DNA of 64,000 nucleotides from Lactiplantibacillus plajomi (GCF_005405405.1 NZ_BJDZ01000004.1:62001-126000), one strand, 5' to 3'; positions 17,087 through 26,402 are shown, counted from the first letter of the stretch. Numbers and translations: made by a program. The notes: generated by a model not told the origin, from the sequence alone.

Positions 17087-18637
17087 TTAATATTCAACGT
17101 TAAAGTTGGTCGGTTGAACGGCGTTGACCACCGGATGAGTGGCGAAGTACTCGGCAATCAAGACCGTCATGTCGGTAGGCAGGCGGCGGTCGATTTTCTC
17201 GGTGGTGTACATCGGGTAGTTGCCACCACCACCGGCGCGGTAGTGGTTGAGCGTGACCGTCAGCCGTTGTTCGGGTGCCACGGGCTTACCGTGGTAGTCG
17301 AGGCGGACGACCCGTTGACCGATGGGGCGGGTTAGATCGAAGGTGTAGTCGATGCCACTGTAAATGTCGTAGACGTAGTGCCGGAGTTTCGGGTGTAAGA
17401 ACTCCGGGTTGACGCTAACGCGGCCGTTGACCAATAAAAAGTAGCTGGCACAACGCTCCAAGGCCCCCCTTAGATCGGTACCGCTAATGGTTTCGACGGC
17501 GAGCTTGTTGGGATAAACGTAGCTGTTCATGACTTCGCGCATGGTAACGTGCGGTTTGAGCCCCGGAACGTCGTCGTTAAAAAGCGCCGTGGCGGCGATG
17601 TCGGTACCGGTCGCGGCCATTTCCACGCGGTTAATGAAGTCGATGTACGGGTGGTTATGCAAGCGGGCGTCGAGGTGGTCGTGAACCAGCATGTTACCGT
17701 TGATATAGCCGAGCGGGGTGTCGAGCCAGTCTTCCATTTTTTGATTAATGGGGTCCACTTGCGCCATGACTCGTGAATCCGGCGCGGCGTCTTTGACGCT
17801 GAGGACGGCGGGCGTGCGGTGGGTCACTTGGTGGTTAGCGTCAAGTTCTAAAGTAATCACGCCAACGTTACTGCCCTTCATGCCGGGTTGGGTAACCGGG
17901 ACGCCGTGAACGGTGACGGCGAGTGTGCGGTGCTGGTGGCCGGTAATTAGGGCGTCGATACCCGGAACTTCGGCGAGTAATGCTGAACCACGGTTTTCAC
18001 CGTTTAAGCGTTCGGTGACGGCATCGGTCTCCGGATCACGTTCGAGGCCACCATGGTAGGCGACGACCACGACGTCTGCTAGTTCGCGGAGCTTAGGCAC
18101 CCAGCGTTTGGCGCAGGTGACCACGTCTTCGAAGTGTAGGCCAGCAATGTTTTTGGGTTGTTCCCAGTGGCTGACGAACTGGGTGGTCATGCCGAGAATG
18201 GCGACCTTGACGCCGGCGCGTTCGAGAATCGTGTACGGTTTTGAGAAGAGTGTCCGTTGTTGATCGTCGTGGATGTTGGCGGTCAGTAGCGGGTAGTTAC
18301 GGCTGGATTCACACAGGTCGAGGTAGTCGAGCCCGTAGTTGAATTCGTGGTTGCCGAGGACCCCGGCAGCGACGTGGTTACAATCCGCTAGGCGGGAAAA
18401 TAACGGCGCGGCTTCGCGGTGTCGGCGGGCGATGAAGTAGGTCAGTGGCGAACCCTGAACGTAGTCACCGTTTTCGATGACGATCGGCCACACCTGGTCG
18501 TCGTCGCGGGCGGTCAGGCGGGCAATTACCGTGGCGGCCCGACTGAGGCTAAAGGGCGCAACGTGGTCTCGGCGGCTATAATTGGTTGGGGCTAAGTAGC
18601 CGTGCACGTCACTCGTTGAAATTAATTTGATTTGCAT
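17087..18637 (-). CDS. Metallophosphatase / 5'-nucleotidase family protein (cytoplasmic)
   Basis: 516 aa with an N-terminal calcineurin-type metallophosphatase domain carrying all metal-ligand blocks: TSDVHG (~8-13), GDYVQGS, GNHEFN, YHGG and GHQHR. The C-terminal domain is of the 5'-nucleotidase type (MREVMNSYVYPNKL, substrate cap). Unlike UshA or CpdB it has no signal peptide or wall anchor, so it acts inside the cell, similar to B. subtilis YunD. Substrate is probably a nucleotide or nucleotide-sugar. GGAGG precedes the ATG by about 9 nt. Monocistronic. Confidence 0.87.
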   Translation of the reverse strand: MQIKLISTSDVHGYLAPTNYSRRDHVAPFSLSRAATVIARLTARDDDQVWPIVIENGDYVQGSPLTYFIARRHREAAPLFSRLADCNHVAAGVLGNHEFNYGLDYLDLCESSRNYPLLTANIHDDQQRTLFSKPYTILERAGVKVAILGMTTQFVSHWEQPKNIAGLHFEDVVTCAKRWVPKLRELADVVVVAYHGGLERDPETDAVTERLNGENRGSALLAEVPGIDALITGHQHRTLAVTVHGVPVTQPGMKGSNVGVITLELDANHQVTHRTPAVLSVKDAAPDSRVMAQVDPINQKMEDWLDTPLGYINGNMLVHDHLDARLHNHPYIDFINRVEMAATGTDIAATALFNDDVPGLKPHVTMREVMNSYVYPNKLAVETISGTDLRGALERCASYFLLVNGRVSVNPEFLHPKLRHYVYDIYSGIDYTFDLTRPIGQRVVRLDYHGKPVAPEQRLTVTLNHYRAGGGGNYPMYTTEKIDRRLPTDMTVLIAEYFATHPVVNAVQPTNFNVEY

Positions 18638-18877
18638 ATCGCCCAGCCTCCAGTTAATATTTATCCTCTATTATAACAATCTTTCGCAGCTTTAACCGTT
18701 TTGGACGTAGAATGCACGAAAAAAATCGTTAAGTTGGTTAACGAAGTTCCGCCGGCGTGTTAGGTTGGGCCGCGGGTCTTCAAACCTTCTTCATAATTTG
18801 GGCAAAGAACGACTAAAATTATGCGCTATCATTAGATAAGAACAATTGTAACCATAATCGAATACGGAGGAGATGCC

Positions 18878-21478
18878 ATGCAGAATAATAACACGACATT
18901 GAAACTTACCCCCAAGTCCGGTTTAACAACCAGGGAAATCGCGACCCGAACGACCAAGTACGGTCCTAACGAATTGGTCGCTGCCCGTCCGGTTCCCCTG
19001 TGGCAAAAAATTTGGCGCCATATGAGTGACGTCTCGTCACTAGTTCTGCTATTTGCGGTGGGGTTGGCGACGTACTTAGCAATCGCCCAAAATGGTGGTT
19101 GGACCAAGACCATCGTCATCGGGACGATTTTAATCATTAACGTGGTGATTGGCTTGTACCAGGAAGCGTCGGCGGAAAAGTCGTTGGCAGCGTTAAAGTC
19201 GATGAGTTTGCCCACCGCTAACGTCCGGCGTAACGACGACGTACAGACCGTTGATGCGACCGCCATCGTCCCCGGCGACTTGGTCCTGCTAAAAGCGGGT
19301 GACCAGGTGCCGGCCGACGCGGTTGTTTTAGAAAGTACCAACTTAGCCGTTGACGAAGCCGTTTTGACTGGTGAAAGTGAAGCGGTTGAAAAACGCCCGT
19401 ACGTGACGGGCGCCCCCGTCGCGGAACAACAAGTTTACTCGGGGACGGCGGTGACGGCCGGAACGGCGTTGATCCAGGTCGTTACGACCGGGATGGCGAC
19501 CGAGTTAGGCCAAATTGCCGGTCTACTGAATAAAACGAAGCAGCGAGCGACCCCGTTACAGGGCCGGTTGAACCGGTTATCCAGCTGGTTAACGACCTTT
19601 GCCGTGCTGGGTGGCATGACAATTTTCGCCCTGAGTGTCTGGGTTCAAAATCAAGGGATCGGTGACAGCTTAATGATCGGGGTCTCGCTGGCAGTGGCCG
19701 CGGTGCCCGAAACGTTGCCCATTATCGTAACGATTAGTTTATCACACGGAGTGCGGCGGATGGCGGACCGCAACGCAATTATGCGGCGGGTCAGTGCCGT
19801 TGAAACGATCGGAAGTGTTGACGTGATTGCGTCCGATAAGACCGGAACGTTGACGCAAAATCAAATGACGATCACTAAGTTGTGGACACCCACGACCGGG
19901 GTCCTGGCGGCGGATACGCCGTTAACCAGTGGTAGTCGCGAACTAATGCGCTACTTGGGGTTGGCGACCAACGCTGAAATCAACCAGGTCGACGGTGAGG
20001 AACAAGCCATCGGTGACGCAACTGAACTGGCCGCGGTCCGCTGGCTAGCAGACCACCAACAAAGTCGGGCGGGCTTGGAACGGGACGCCCCGCGAATTGC
20101 CGAAGACCCGTTTGATTCAACTAAGAAAATGATGACGACGGTACACCGGCTGGCGGATGGCCGCCAGTTAGTCATCGTGAAGGGGGCTTGGGACCGGCTG
20201 CCATTTCGGGCGGACCTACCGAGCTTGAAGGCCGGACAGCGGGCCCACGACGCCTTTGGTCAGGCCGCGTTACGGGTCTTGGCGGTCGGCTACCGGGTCT
20301 TAGCAGCGGATGCGGATATCAGTGACTGGGACGCCGTCAACCGCGACTTGCAACTTGCCGGGATCGTCGGCTTGATCGACCCGCCGCGGCCGGAAGTTGT
20401 CGCGGCTATCCGCGATGCTAAGCAGGCGGGGATTAAGCCAATTATGATTACCGGTGACCACCTCGTCACGGCGACGGCGATTGCCGAGGAAATCGGAATT
20501 TTGACCGCCGGCGACGTGGCCGTGAGTGGTGACCAGCTCCGGGAAATGTCCGACGCAACTTTACGTGAGCAAATTGAACAAATCGCCGTTTACGCCCGGG
20601 TATCGCCGAGTGATAAGATTCGGATCGTCCAGGCTTGGCAGGCACTGGGCAAGTCGGTGGCAATGACCGGGGACGGGGTCAACGACGCGCCGGCACTGAA
20701 AGCCGCCGACGTCGGGATTGCCATGGGGATTACCGGGACCGAAGTGTCGAAGGAAGCCGCCGACATGGTCTTAACGGACGATAACTTTGCGACCATCATC
20801 GCCGCCGTTAAAGAGGGGCGGACGGTTTACCAAAACATTATCAAGGCCGTGGAATTCTTGGTCGGCGTGAACTTCGCCCAGATTTTCCTAATGGTCGGCG
20901 CGGTCCTCTTTGGTTGGGGCGCCCCGTTGTTAGCGGAACAACTACTGATTATTAACGTGTTGGCGGACGGGATTCCGGGCTTCTTTATTAGTCAGGAGCC
21001 GGGCGAACCGTTGGCGATGCAACAACCACCGGTGGCTAACGATGAAAGTATCCTGGCCCGCGGGTTAGGTCAACGCTTGTTTGTGCGGGCGGCGACCTTC
21101 ACGGCTTTAACACTGGGAATTTACGCGGTTGGCCGCTTTGGCTTGACCGATAACCAAGCTTCCGTTGGGATGACGATGGTCTTTCTAGTCTTGGCGTTAG
21201 GGTCAATGATCGACATTTACGCCATTAAGGATCGGCGCACCATGAGTTGGGACACCCTGACCCGTAATCCCCGCCTGAACCGTGGGTTATTAGCGGGAAT
21301 TCTCGTAGTGCTGGTCATCGCGACGGTACCACCATTGCGGGCGTTCTTCAGCTTAACCGCGTTACCCGCAGTGAGCTGGGTAATCGTCTTGGCCGGTGTG
21401 TTGGTGCCAACCGTAGTCTTAGAATTAAATAAACGCTGGCAACGGCGACAACGGTATGCCGTTGAAGTGGCGGAATAG
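18878..21478 (+). CDS. Cation-translocating P-type ATPase (P2A, Ca2+-ATPase-like)
   Basis: 866 aa ion pump. It has an N-terminal cation-ATPase domain (GLTTREIATRTTKYGPNEL), actuator motif LTGESE, phosphorylation site DKTGTLTQ (~318), hinge TGDGVNDAP (~603) and ten membrane segments, i.e. P2-type architecture. The membrane-4 ion site reads AVPETLP where Ca2+-ATPases have PEGLP, so ion specificity is uncertain. AGGAGATGCC precedes the ATG. Terminator follows; monocistronic. Confidence 0.9.
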   Translation: MQNNNTTLKLTPKSGLTTREIATRTTKYGPNELVAARPVPLWQKIWRHMSDVSSLVLLFAVGLATYLAIAQNGGWTKTIVIGTILIINVVIGLYQEASAEKSLAALKSMSLPTANVRRNDDVQTVDATAIVPGDLVLLKAGDQVPADAVVLESTNLAVDEAVLTGESEAVEKRPYVTGAPVAEQQVYSGTAVTAGTALIQVVTTGMATELGQIAGLLNKTKQRATPLQGRLNRLSSWLTTFAVLGGMTIFALSVWVQNQGIGDSLMIGVSLAVAAVPETLPIIVTISLSHGVRRMADRNAIMRRVSAVETIGSVDVIASDKTGTLTQNQMTITKLWTPTTGVLAADTPLTSGSRELMRYLGLATNAEINQVDGEEQAIGDATELAAVRWLADHQQSRAGLERDAPRIAEDPFDSTKKMMTTVHRLADGRQLVIVKGAWDRLPFRADLPSLKAGQRAHDAFGQAALRVLAVGYRVLAADADISDWDAVNRDLQLAGIVGLIDPPRPEVVAAIRDAKQAGIKPIMITGDHLVTATAIAEEIGILTAGDVAVSGDQLREMSDATLREQIEQIAVYARVSPSDKIRIVQAWQALGKSVAMTGDGVNDAPALKAADVGIAMGITGTEVSKEAADMVLTDDNFATIIAAVKEGRTVYQNIIKAVEFLVGVNFAQIFLMVGAVLFGWGAPLLAEQLLIINVLADGIPGFFISQEPGEPLAMQQPPVANDESILARGLGQRLFVRAATFTALTLGIYAVGRFGLTDNQASVGMTMVFLVLALGSMIDIYAIKDRRTMSWDTLTRNPRLNRGLLAGILVVLVIATVPPLRAFFSLTALPAVSWVIVLAGVLVPTVVLELNKRWQRRQRYAVEVAE

Positions 21479-21492
21479 TGATGATAAATGGA

Positions 21493-21520
21493 AAGCTGTG
21501 ACAGAGGTCACGGCTTTTTT
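21493..21520 (+). terminator. Intrinsic terminator of the P-type ATPase gene
   Basis: AGCTGTGAC / GTCACGGCT hairpin plus TTTTTT; same GCTGTGAC-type stem as at 10010. Confidence 0.8.
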
Positions 21521-21744
21521 ACGTTTCCGTACGCTAATCGTCTCAACGGGCGTCAACGGTTAGCGGGTTTTTGAAGCCCCTTATTTTCATTTATCAAAAA
21601 ACTGAGCTGCTGGTAATGGTAACGCTACCGGCCGTAATTAAGCCAACCTGTGAAAAGCGGACGCGCCACCTTTGATATTGGGCTTATAGCTGCCATCAAA
21701 ATTTGGTAATCTTGACTCGAGATTAATACCTTGGAGGGATTACG

Positions 21745-23667
21745 ATGAAGCTCAATAAAATGTTCACAAGTTTAGCAGCTTCGGTACTGTTGCTTAGCGT
21801 TGCGGGGTGCGGCAACGGTGCCGGAACCTACAAAGCCGGGACTTACACCGGGACTGGTCAGGGGAAAGATGGTCCGGTCAAAGTCCAAGTTACGGTTTCA
21901 AAGGATAAAATTAAGGGTGTCAAAGTGCTCAGTACGCATGATAATAAGAAACTAGCCGCCGAAGCCGAAAAGAAAGTCACTAAGGAAATCGTTAAGTATC
22001 AAACGACGAAGGTCGACGTGGTTTCCGGTGCGACCCACTCGTCTAACGGGATTATCGCCGGTGCGAAGAAGGCCCTTAAAAAGGCCGGTGCCACTGACGC
22101 CCAGTTGAATAAAGCGGCTAAAAAGCGGGCGGTTAAGGCCCAGAGTACGGATACCGACGTCGCCGTTGTCGGGGCCGGAGCAGCCGGGACAGCCGCCGCG
22201 TTAGCCGCTCGTCAAGCGGGAGCCAAAGTGGTTTTGCTTGAAAAGACGGCGTCACCGATGGGGGCCGGGACCCTTGCCGGCGGGATGTTTGCCGCTGATA
22301 GTGCGCAACAAAAGGCGCAACACAAAACCGTTTCGAAAAAGTGGTTATACGATAAGTATATGGATGCGTCGCAGGGTTATATGAATAGCGTCCTGGTCCG
22401 TAAAGTAATCGACCAGTCGGGACCGACCGTGGATTGGCTGAATAAGAACGGCGCTGACATGAAGCTTGTGGATGCCGGAACCGGTGGCAGTTACGCCCAT
22501 CAGGGGGACCCGGCGACCTTGCACGGCTACCAAAAGGGCGGTACCAAGGCAATCAAAACGTTATTGAATAAGTATCAAAAGGACGGCGGTAAATTGTACT
22601 TTAGTACGCCGGCTAAGAAATTGTTAACTAATGACAAGCACCAGGTTACCGGGGTCGTGGCCACCAAGGCGGACGGAGCCAAGTTCACTGTTCACGCCAA
22701 AAAGGTCATTATCGCAACTGGTGGTTATGGTGGTAATCAGAAAATGTTGAACCGTTACTTAGGCAAACCCAATACCAAGGGGCAGGTCCTACAAAATAAG
22801 GGTGACGGCTTGAAGATGGCTTGGTCCGCCGGTGCCGGCAAGGAAGGTACGGATACGACCCACTATTTCTGGGAAACGTTTACGGATAATGAAGTGAAAC
22901 ACATGACCAAGTCGGTCGGGGCCAAGTATTTCATGCTAAACGCCTTCACGGCTTACCCGAACTTACGGGTCAACGTGGAAGGCCAACGGTTCAGTGACGA
23001 AACCGACGCAACGTTGTACGCGCGCCGCGGTGCTGAAATTGCGGCTCAACCGAAACAAACGGAGTACGTCGTCTTTGATACGGCCATGTTGAATAAAATT
23101 AAGGCGAAGGGGACCGTCGCCATCGAAGACCAGTTCGGTAAGTGGAAGCATAACCCGCAGTCTTACATGGAATTCAACGAGCCGTCGAACACCAAGGATA
23201 GTATCAAACAGGAGAACACCCCAACGAATTTTGAACCGCTACTCAGTAAGTTAGCGGGCAACGGGGTCGTGTTCAAGAGCGACTCGATTTCAGGCCTCGC
23301 CAAGCAAATGGGGGTTAGTCAGACGGCCTTTAAGAAGTCAGTCAACCAGTATAATGGTGCGATCAAGCAGGGGAAAGATACCCAGTTCTTTGCGAACCCG
23401 AAGCGCTTGATCAATGTTCAAACCGGACCGTACTACGCGGTCAAATACGTTGCGCGGAACTTAGGGACCCTCGGTGGGGTTCGTATCAATGATCAGATTC
23501 AAGCCACCAAGTCTAACGGTAAGGCTATCCCGAACTTGTACGTGGCGGGGGCCGACGCCGGTGGTATGTATGGTAAAATTTACGTAGACTTTGAAGGTGG
23601 TACGCTAGGATTTGCTTACACTTCCGGACGGCTTGCGGGTCTGAACGCGGCGAAAGCCGTTAACTAA
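21745..23667 (+). CDS. Secreted flavoprotein reductase (FMN-binding + fumarate-reductase-like FAD domain), lipoprotein
   Basis: 640 aa. Lipobox SVAGC (~residue 22) predicts a membrane-anchored extracellular lipoprotein. Residues ~28-110 form an FMN_bind domain with the flavinylation-type motif SGATHSS, then an FAD domain opens with VAVVGAGAAGTAAALAARQAGA (~135-156) and ends with the GGxxxD-type closing block YVAGADAGGMYG. This is the architecture of extracellular fumarate/urocanate reductases that take electrons from a flavin-based extracellular route. FMN attachment would require ApbE, which is not in the window. The acceptor is unknown. Followed by an AraC regulator after 23 bp. Confidence 0.87.
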   Translation: MKLNKMFTSLAASVLLLSVAGCGNGAGTYKAGTYTGTGQGKDGPVKVQVTVSKDKIKGVKVLSTHDNKKLAAEAEKKVTKEIVKYQTTKVDVVSGATHSSNGIIAGAKKALKKAGATDAQLNKAAKKRAVKAQSTDTDVAVVGAGAAGTAAALAARQAGAKVVLLEKTASPMGAGTLAGGMFAADSAQQKAQHKTVSKKWLYDKYMDASQGYMNSVLVRKVIDQSGPTVDWLNKNGADMKLVDAGTGGSYAHQGDPATLHGYQKGGTKAIKTLLNKYQKDGGKLYFSTPAKKLLTNDKHQVTGVVATKADGAKFTVHAKKVIIATGGYGGNQKMLNRYLGKPNTKGQVLQNKGDGLKMAWSAGAGKEGTDTTHYFWETFTDNEVKHMTKSVGAKYFMLNAFTAYPNLRVNVEGQRFSDETDATLYARRGAEIAAQPKQTEYVVFDTAMLNKIKAKGTVAIEDQFGKWKHNPQSYMEFNEPSNTKDSIKQENTPTNFEPLLSKLAGNGVVFKSDSISGLAKQMGVSQTAFKKSVNQYNGAIKQGKDTQFFANPKRLINVQTGPYYAVKYVARNLGTLGGVRINDQIQATKSNGKAIPNLYVAGADAGGMYGKIYVDFEGGTLGFAYTSGRLAGLNAAKAVN

Positions 23668-23690
23668 AAGGTGACCTTGGGGGCAGTGAC

Positions 23691-24644
23691 ATGGATATTT
23701 ATCACGTAGGTGAAGCATTAGTTCAGCGACAGTTAGTCGCCAAAAAGCGGCAAGTGAAGGGGACTTGGTTAAACTTGGCACCGGCAAACTCACTACTCAC
23801 GCCAACGTTAGATGCTAAGTTAGAAAATGAAGATGGACGTCGGCACCGGCACCAAAGTCCGCGGCCAACGTTACTATACCTCTTTTCAGGAACGGCCCGG
23901 GTAACGACTCAGCAGGTACAACTGCCGTTATTGAGCGGTAACTTAGTCTTTTTAGCGGCGAACACGCCCTACCAAGTTGATGCCCTCAAAGCCGGTGACG
24001 TGTTGGTCACGCTCCACTTGCCCGCGGACCAATCGTTATTACAGCTCTTACCGGCAACGTCCGCGGGTGAGTCGGTCCCAGTGATTCAGCGGATTATTGC
24101 GGATTATCACCAGTGGCACTGCGCGCGGTTTAATGGGAATAAGATTGCGGATTCGGCGTACATTACGGAGCGGATGATTTGCGAAGTCATGGCACCCACC
24201 CAGTTTGGCGCGGCCCGGATGCCCCATTTCTTTCAATTGCTGTTGATTGAATTATTACGGCAGGCCGACTACGCCGGGGCCCCGCAAAGTTTGCCGGCCC
24301 GACACGTCACCACGACGGAACTACTCACTTATTTGGATGAAAACTATGACGTTAGTTCGCTGACGATGATGGCCCAGACGTTTGATTATAACCCGAACTA
24401 CTTGTCGAACCGGTTAAAAGCGGCGACAGGTAAGTCGTTCATCCAGTTGGTGGATGATCGGCGGATGCACGTGGCCGTTAGTCTGCTGGAAAACCCGCGG
24501 ATCTCGGTGGAAGAAATCGTTAACTACATTGGATATTCGTCCAAATCGTTCTTCTACAAGAAGTTCAAGCAACGGTACGGTCAGTCCCCCAGCGAACTGC
24601 GGCAACTGCTGATAACGGAACAAAAAGGAAAGTTAATCTCTTAA
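23691..24644 (+). CDS. AraC family transcriptional regulator
   Basis: 317 aa. An N-terminal cupin-like sensor (HRHQSPRPTLLYLFSGTARV..LLSGNLVFLAANTPYQVD) is followed by a C-terminal double HTH of AraC/XylS type (~residues 215-305: SLTMMAQTFDYNPNYLSNRLKAATG and IVNYIGYSSKSFFYKKFKQRYGQSP). The start at 23691 follows GGGGGCA by about 7 nt. It lies 23 bp downstream of the flavoprotein reductase and is probably its co-transcribed regulator. The inducer is unknown. Confidence 0.87.
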   Translation: MDIYHVGEALVQRQLVAKKRQVKGTWLNLAPANSLLTPTLDAKLENEDGRRHRHQSPRPTLLYLFSGTARVTTQQVQLPLLSGNLVFLAANTPYQVDALKAGDVLVTLHLPADQSLLQLLPATSAGESVPVIQRIIADYHQWHCARFNGNKIADSAYITERMICEVMAPTQFGAARMPHFFQLLLIELLRQADYAGAPQSLPARHVTTTELLTYLDENYDVSSLTMMAQTFDYNPNYLSNRLKAATGKSFIQLVDDRRMHVAVSLLENPRISVEEIVNYIGYSSKSFFYKKFKQRYGQSPSELRQLLITEQKGKLIS

Positions 24645-24653
24645 CGGATAAAA

Positions 24654-24669
24654 TGTTTCACGGGAAACA
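24654..24669. promoter_or_regulatory. parS-like palindrome
   Basis: TGTTTCACGGGAAACA matches the ParB/Spo0J site TGTTTCACGTGAAACA at 15 of 16 positions. It is intergenic, 10 bp after the AraC stop, and could alternatively be a simple stem preceding the next terminator. Confidence 0.45.
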
Positions 24670-24675
24670 TTTCAA

Positions 24676-24709
24676 CGCCGAATGCTAATTGGTTAGCGTT
24701 CGGCGTTTT
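24676..24709 (+). terminator. Intrinsic terminator of the AraC gene
   Basis: CGCCGAATGCTAA / TTAGCGTTCGGCG followed by TTTTGG. Confidence 0.75.
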
Positions 24710-24811
24710 GGTTATAACTAAGTTGCCATCACGGCAATTGCATGACAAGGTTTGTTAGGTCAGCTTGGTTTATAATAAAGTTATCTAATTAGTGAAGACA
24801 GGGGTGGAGCA

Positions 24812-25654
24812 ATGATGAAGTACGCAACGATTAAGGTGAACGGGTTGGATGTTTTTTACCGGGAAAGTGGTGATCGGCAAAAGCCGACTTTCGTACTGTT
24901 ACACGGGTTTCCAACGGCCAGTCACATGTTTCGTCATTTAATGCCAATGCTAGAAGAAGACTTTCACGTCATTGCACCGGATCTAATCGGTTTTGGTCAG
25001 TCGGCCGCGCCGGTGCATACGGCGTTTGACTACACGTTTGACCAGTTGACTGATTACGTTGACGGTTTTTTGTGTGCGTTGAAAATTGAGCGCTTTTACC
25101 TGTACGTTTTCGATTACGGTGCACCGATCGGGTTCAACTTAGCGGTGCGTGATCCGCAACGTATTCTCGGAATCGTGAGTTAAAATGGCAATGTCTACCA
25201 AGAAGGGCTTGGTGAAAAGTGGGCGGGGCGCCAGCAGTATTGGCGGCACCCGACTAAGGCACTACGTGAACAATACCAAACCGCCTTCGCACCGGCCGCG
25301 ATCATCGGCCAGTACACGGGTGGTGAGCAGGTCGGAACGGTCAGTCCCGATGGCTACACGCTAGATATTCACTACACGGAATCGCCAGACTACGCTGAAC
25401 GGCAGTCGGACCTCATTTTTGATTATCAAAATAACATTGCTAATTATCCGCGGTATCAACGTTATCTGCGGGAGAACCAACCGGAGCTGATTGCGGCTTG
25501 GGGTAAGCACGACCCTAGCTTTATTTATCGGGGCGCGCAGGCGTTCTTAAAGGACGACCCAAACGCGGAGGTGCATTTGCTGGACGGTGGCCACTTCGTT
25601 TTAGAAACTCATTGGCGTACCATTGGACAGCTGATTTTGAATAAATGGGCCTAA
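24812..25654 (+). pseudogene. Alpha/beta hydrolase (haloalkane-dehalogenase/epoxide-hydrolase-like), internal stop
   Basis: The 843-bp frame would encode 280 residues but is interrupted by one TAA at 25181-25183. Reading continues in the same frame to a natural TAA at 25654 with no other defect. Before the stop are the oxyanion block LLHGFPTASHMF and the nucleophile region VFDYGAPIGFNL (Asp nucleophile). After it is the catalytic His region LDGGHFVLETH. A single CAA-to-TAA change (Gln, giving VSQNGN) would explain it. The 123-residue product lacks the cap and catalytic His and should be inactive. It could also be a sequencing error. Confidence 0.85.
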
Positions 25655-25657
25655 AGT

Positions 25658-25700
25658 AAAAGACCACTAAGCAATCTGATGATTGCCTAGTGGTCTTTTT
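25658..25700. terminator. Bidirectional terminator
   Basis: AAAAGACCACTA..GCAATC / GATTGC..TAGTGGTCTTTTT between convergent genes. Confidence 0.85.
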
Positions 25701-25713
25701 GAAATTAGCTTGA

Positions 25714-26187
25714 TTAGAAAACCGGGCGTTTAGCTGGCTTAGAACGTAAGTCGTCGCAGTTATAAGCGGCAAGTTCTTTTAAGCCGTCCTTGCTAGCGTC
25801 GAAGTAGCCGGTTAAGCCTTGGGCAATCATCAAGTTCAAGTCCTTTTTAGGGTCGAACTGCACGATGAGGACCGGGGTCTTTTCAGCGACCGCGGCGCCG
25901 ACTTCGAACATGGTCCCGGAGTCGGGTTCGTTGGTAGCACTGGTCATGTCGAAGTCGAGGATGGCGACAACCAGGTCCGCACGGTGAACTTGGCGCATGT
26001 CAGAAGCGTAGACGTATTGTTGCCAAGCGCGGCTACCGAACGGTTCTTCTTCGAATTGATGTTCTTCCGGAATGAAGATCCCGTCCGAGTTGATGGTCGG
26101 GTTTGCTTGCAACGCGGCCTTAACCTGTGCGATGCGTTGCTTTTGTGCGTCGTCAAAAAAAGGAGCTGCTAAATAAACGTTATTCAT
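25714..26187 (-). CDS. ntd: Nucleoside 2-deoxyribosyltransferase
   Basis: 157 aa; transfers deoxyribose between nucleobases in deoxynucleoside salvage, an enzyme characteristic of lactobacilli. It shows the N-terminal VYLAAPFFDDAQ, the Asp-rich LVVAILDFDMTSATNEPDSGT and the catalytic Glu in TMFEVGAA (~residue 104). Length matches the Lactobacillus enzymes. The start at 26187 has AAAGGAAAA upstream; the longer in-frame reading lacks one. A cre-like TTTCAAACGTTTGCT at 26267-26281, one mismatch from consensus, suggests CcpA control. Divergent from the DUF1836 gene across a double palindrome. Confidence 0.9.
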   Translation of the reverse strand: MNNVYLAAPFFDDAQKQRIAQVKAALQANPTINSDGIFIPEEHQFEEEPFGSRAWQQYVYASDMRQVHRADLVVAILDFDMTSATNEPDSGTMFEVGAAVAEKTPVLIVQFDPKKDLNLMIAQGLTGYFDASKDGLKELAAYNCDDLRSKPAKRPVF

Positions 26188-26266
26188 GAAAAGTTTTCCT
26201 TTCTGGACTACAAGTAATTGCGTGATAAGGCTATTGTAGCGGAAAAGCATTATCACTGACAACTGT

Positions 26267-26281
26267 TTTCAAACGTTTGCT
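26267..26281 (-). promoter_or_regulatory. cre-like site upstream of the deoxyribosyltransferase gene
   Basis: TTTCAAACGTTTGCT agrees with the consensus WTGNAANCGNWNNCW at all fixed positions except one (T for G at position 3). Confidence 0.4.
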
Positions 26282-26305
26282 AAAATATTAAATAGATTGT
26301 AATTT

Positions 26306-26343
26306 TACATAATATAATGTATAATTCTACATAATATAATGTA
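26306..26343. promoter_or_regulatory. Two identical 16-bp palindromes in the divergent promoter region
   Basis: TACATAATATAATGTA occurs at 26306-26321 and again at 26328-26343, a 22-bp period (about two helical turns). It lies between the divergent deoxyribosyltransferase and DUF1836 genes, as expected for cooperative binding of a dimeric repressor. Confidence 0.6.
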
Positions 26344-26402
26344 TAAATGAGCTAGTCTTGAAATCAACTCTATTTTAAGGTAAATTATGGGGAGGCTTTT
26401 TA

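Noticed and set aside
22133..22552. 139-codon antisense ORF in the flavoprotein gene
   Set aside because: Antisense shadow with atypical composition and no start context; the sense frame has strong motifs.
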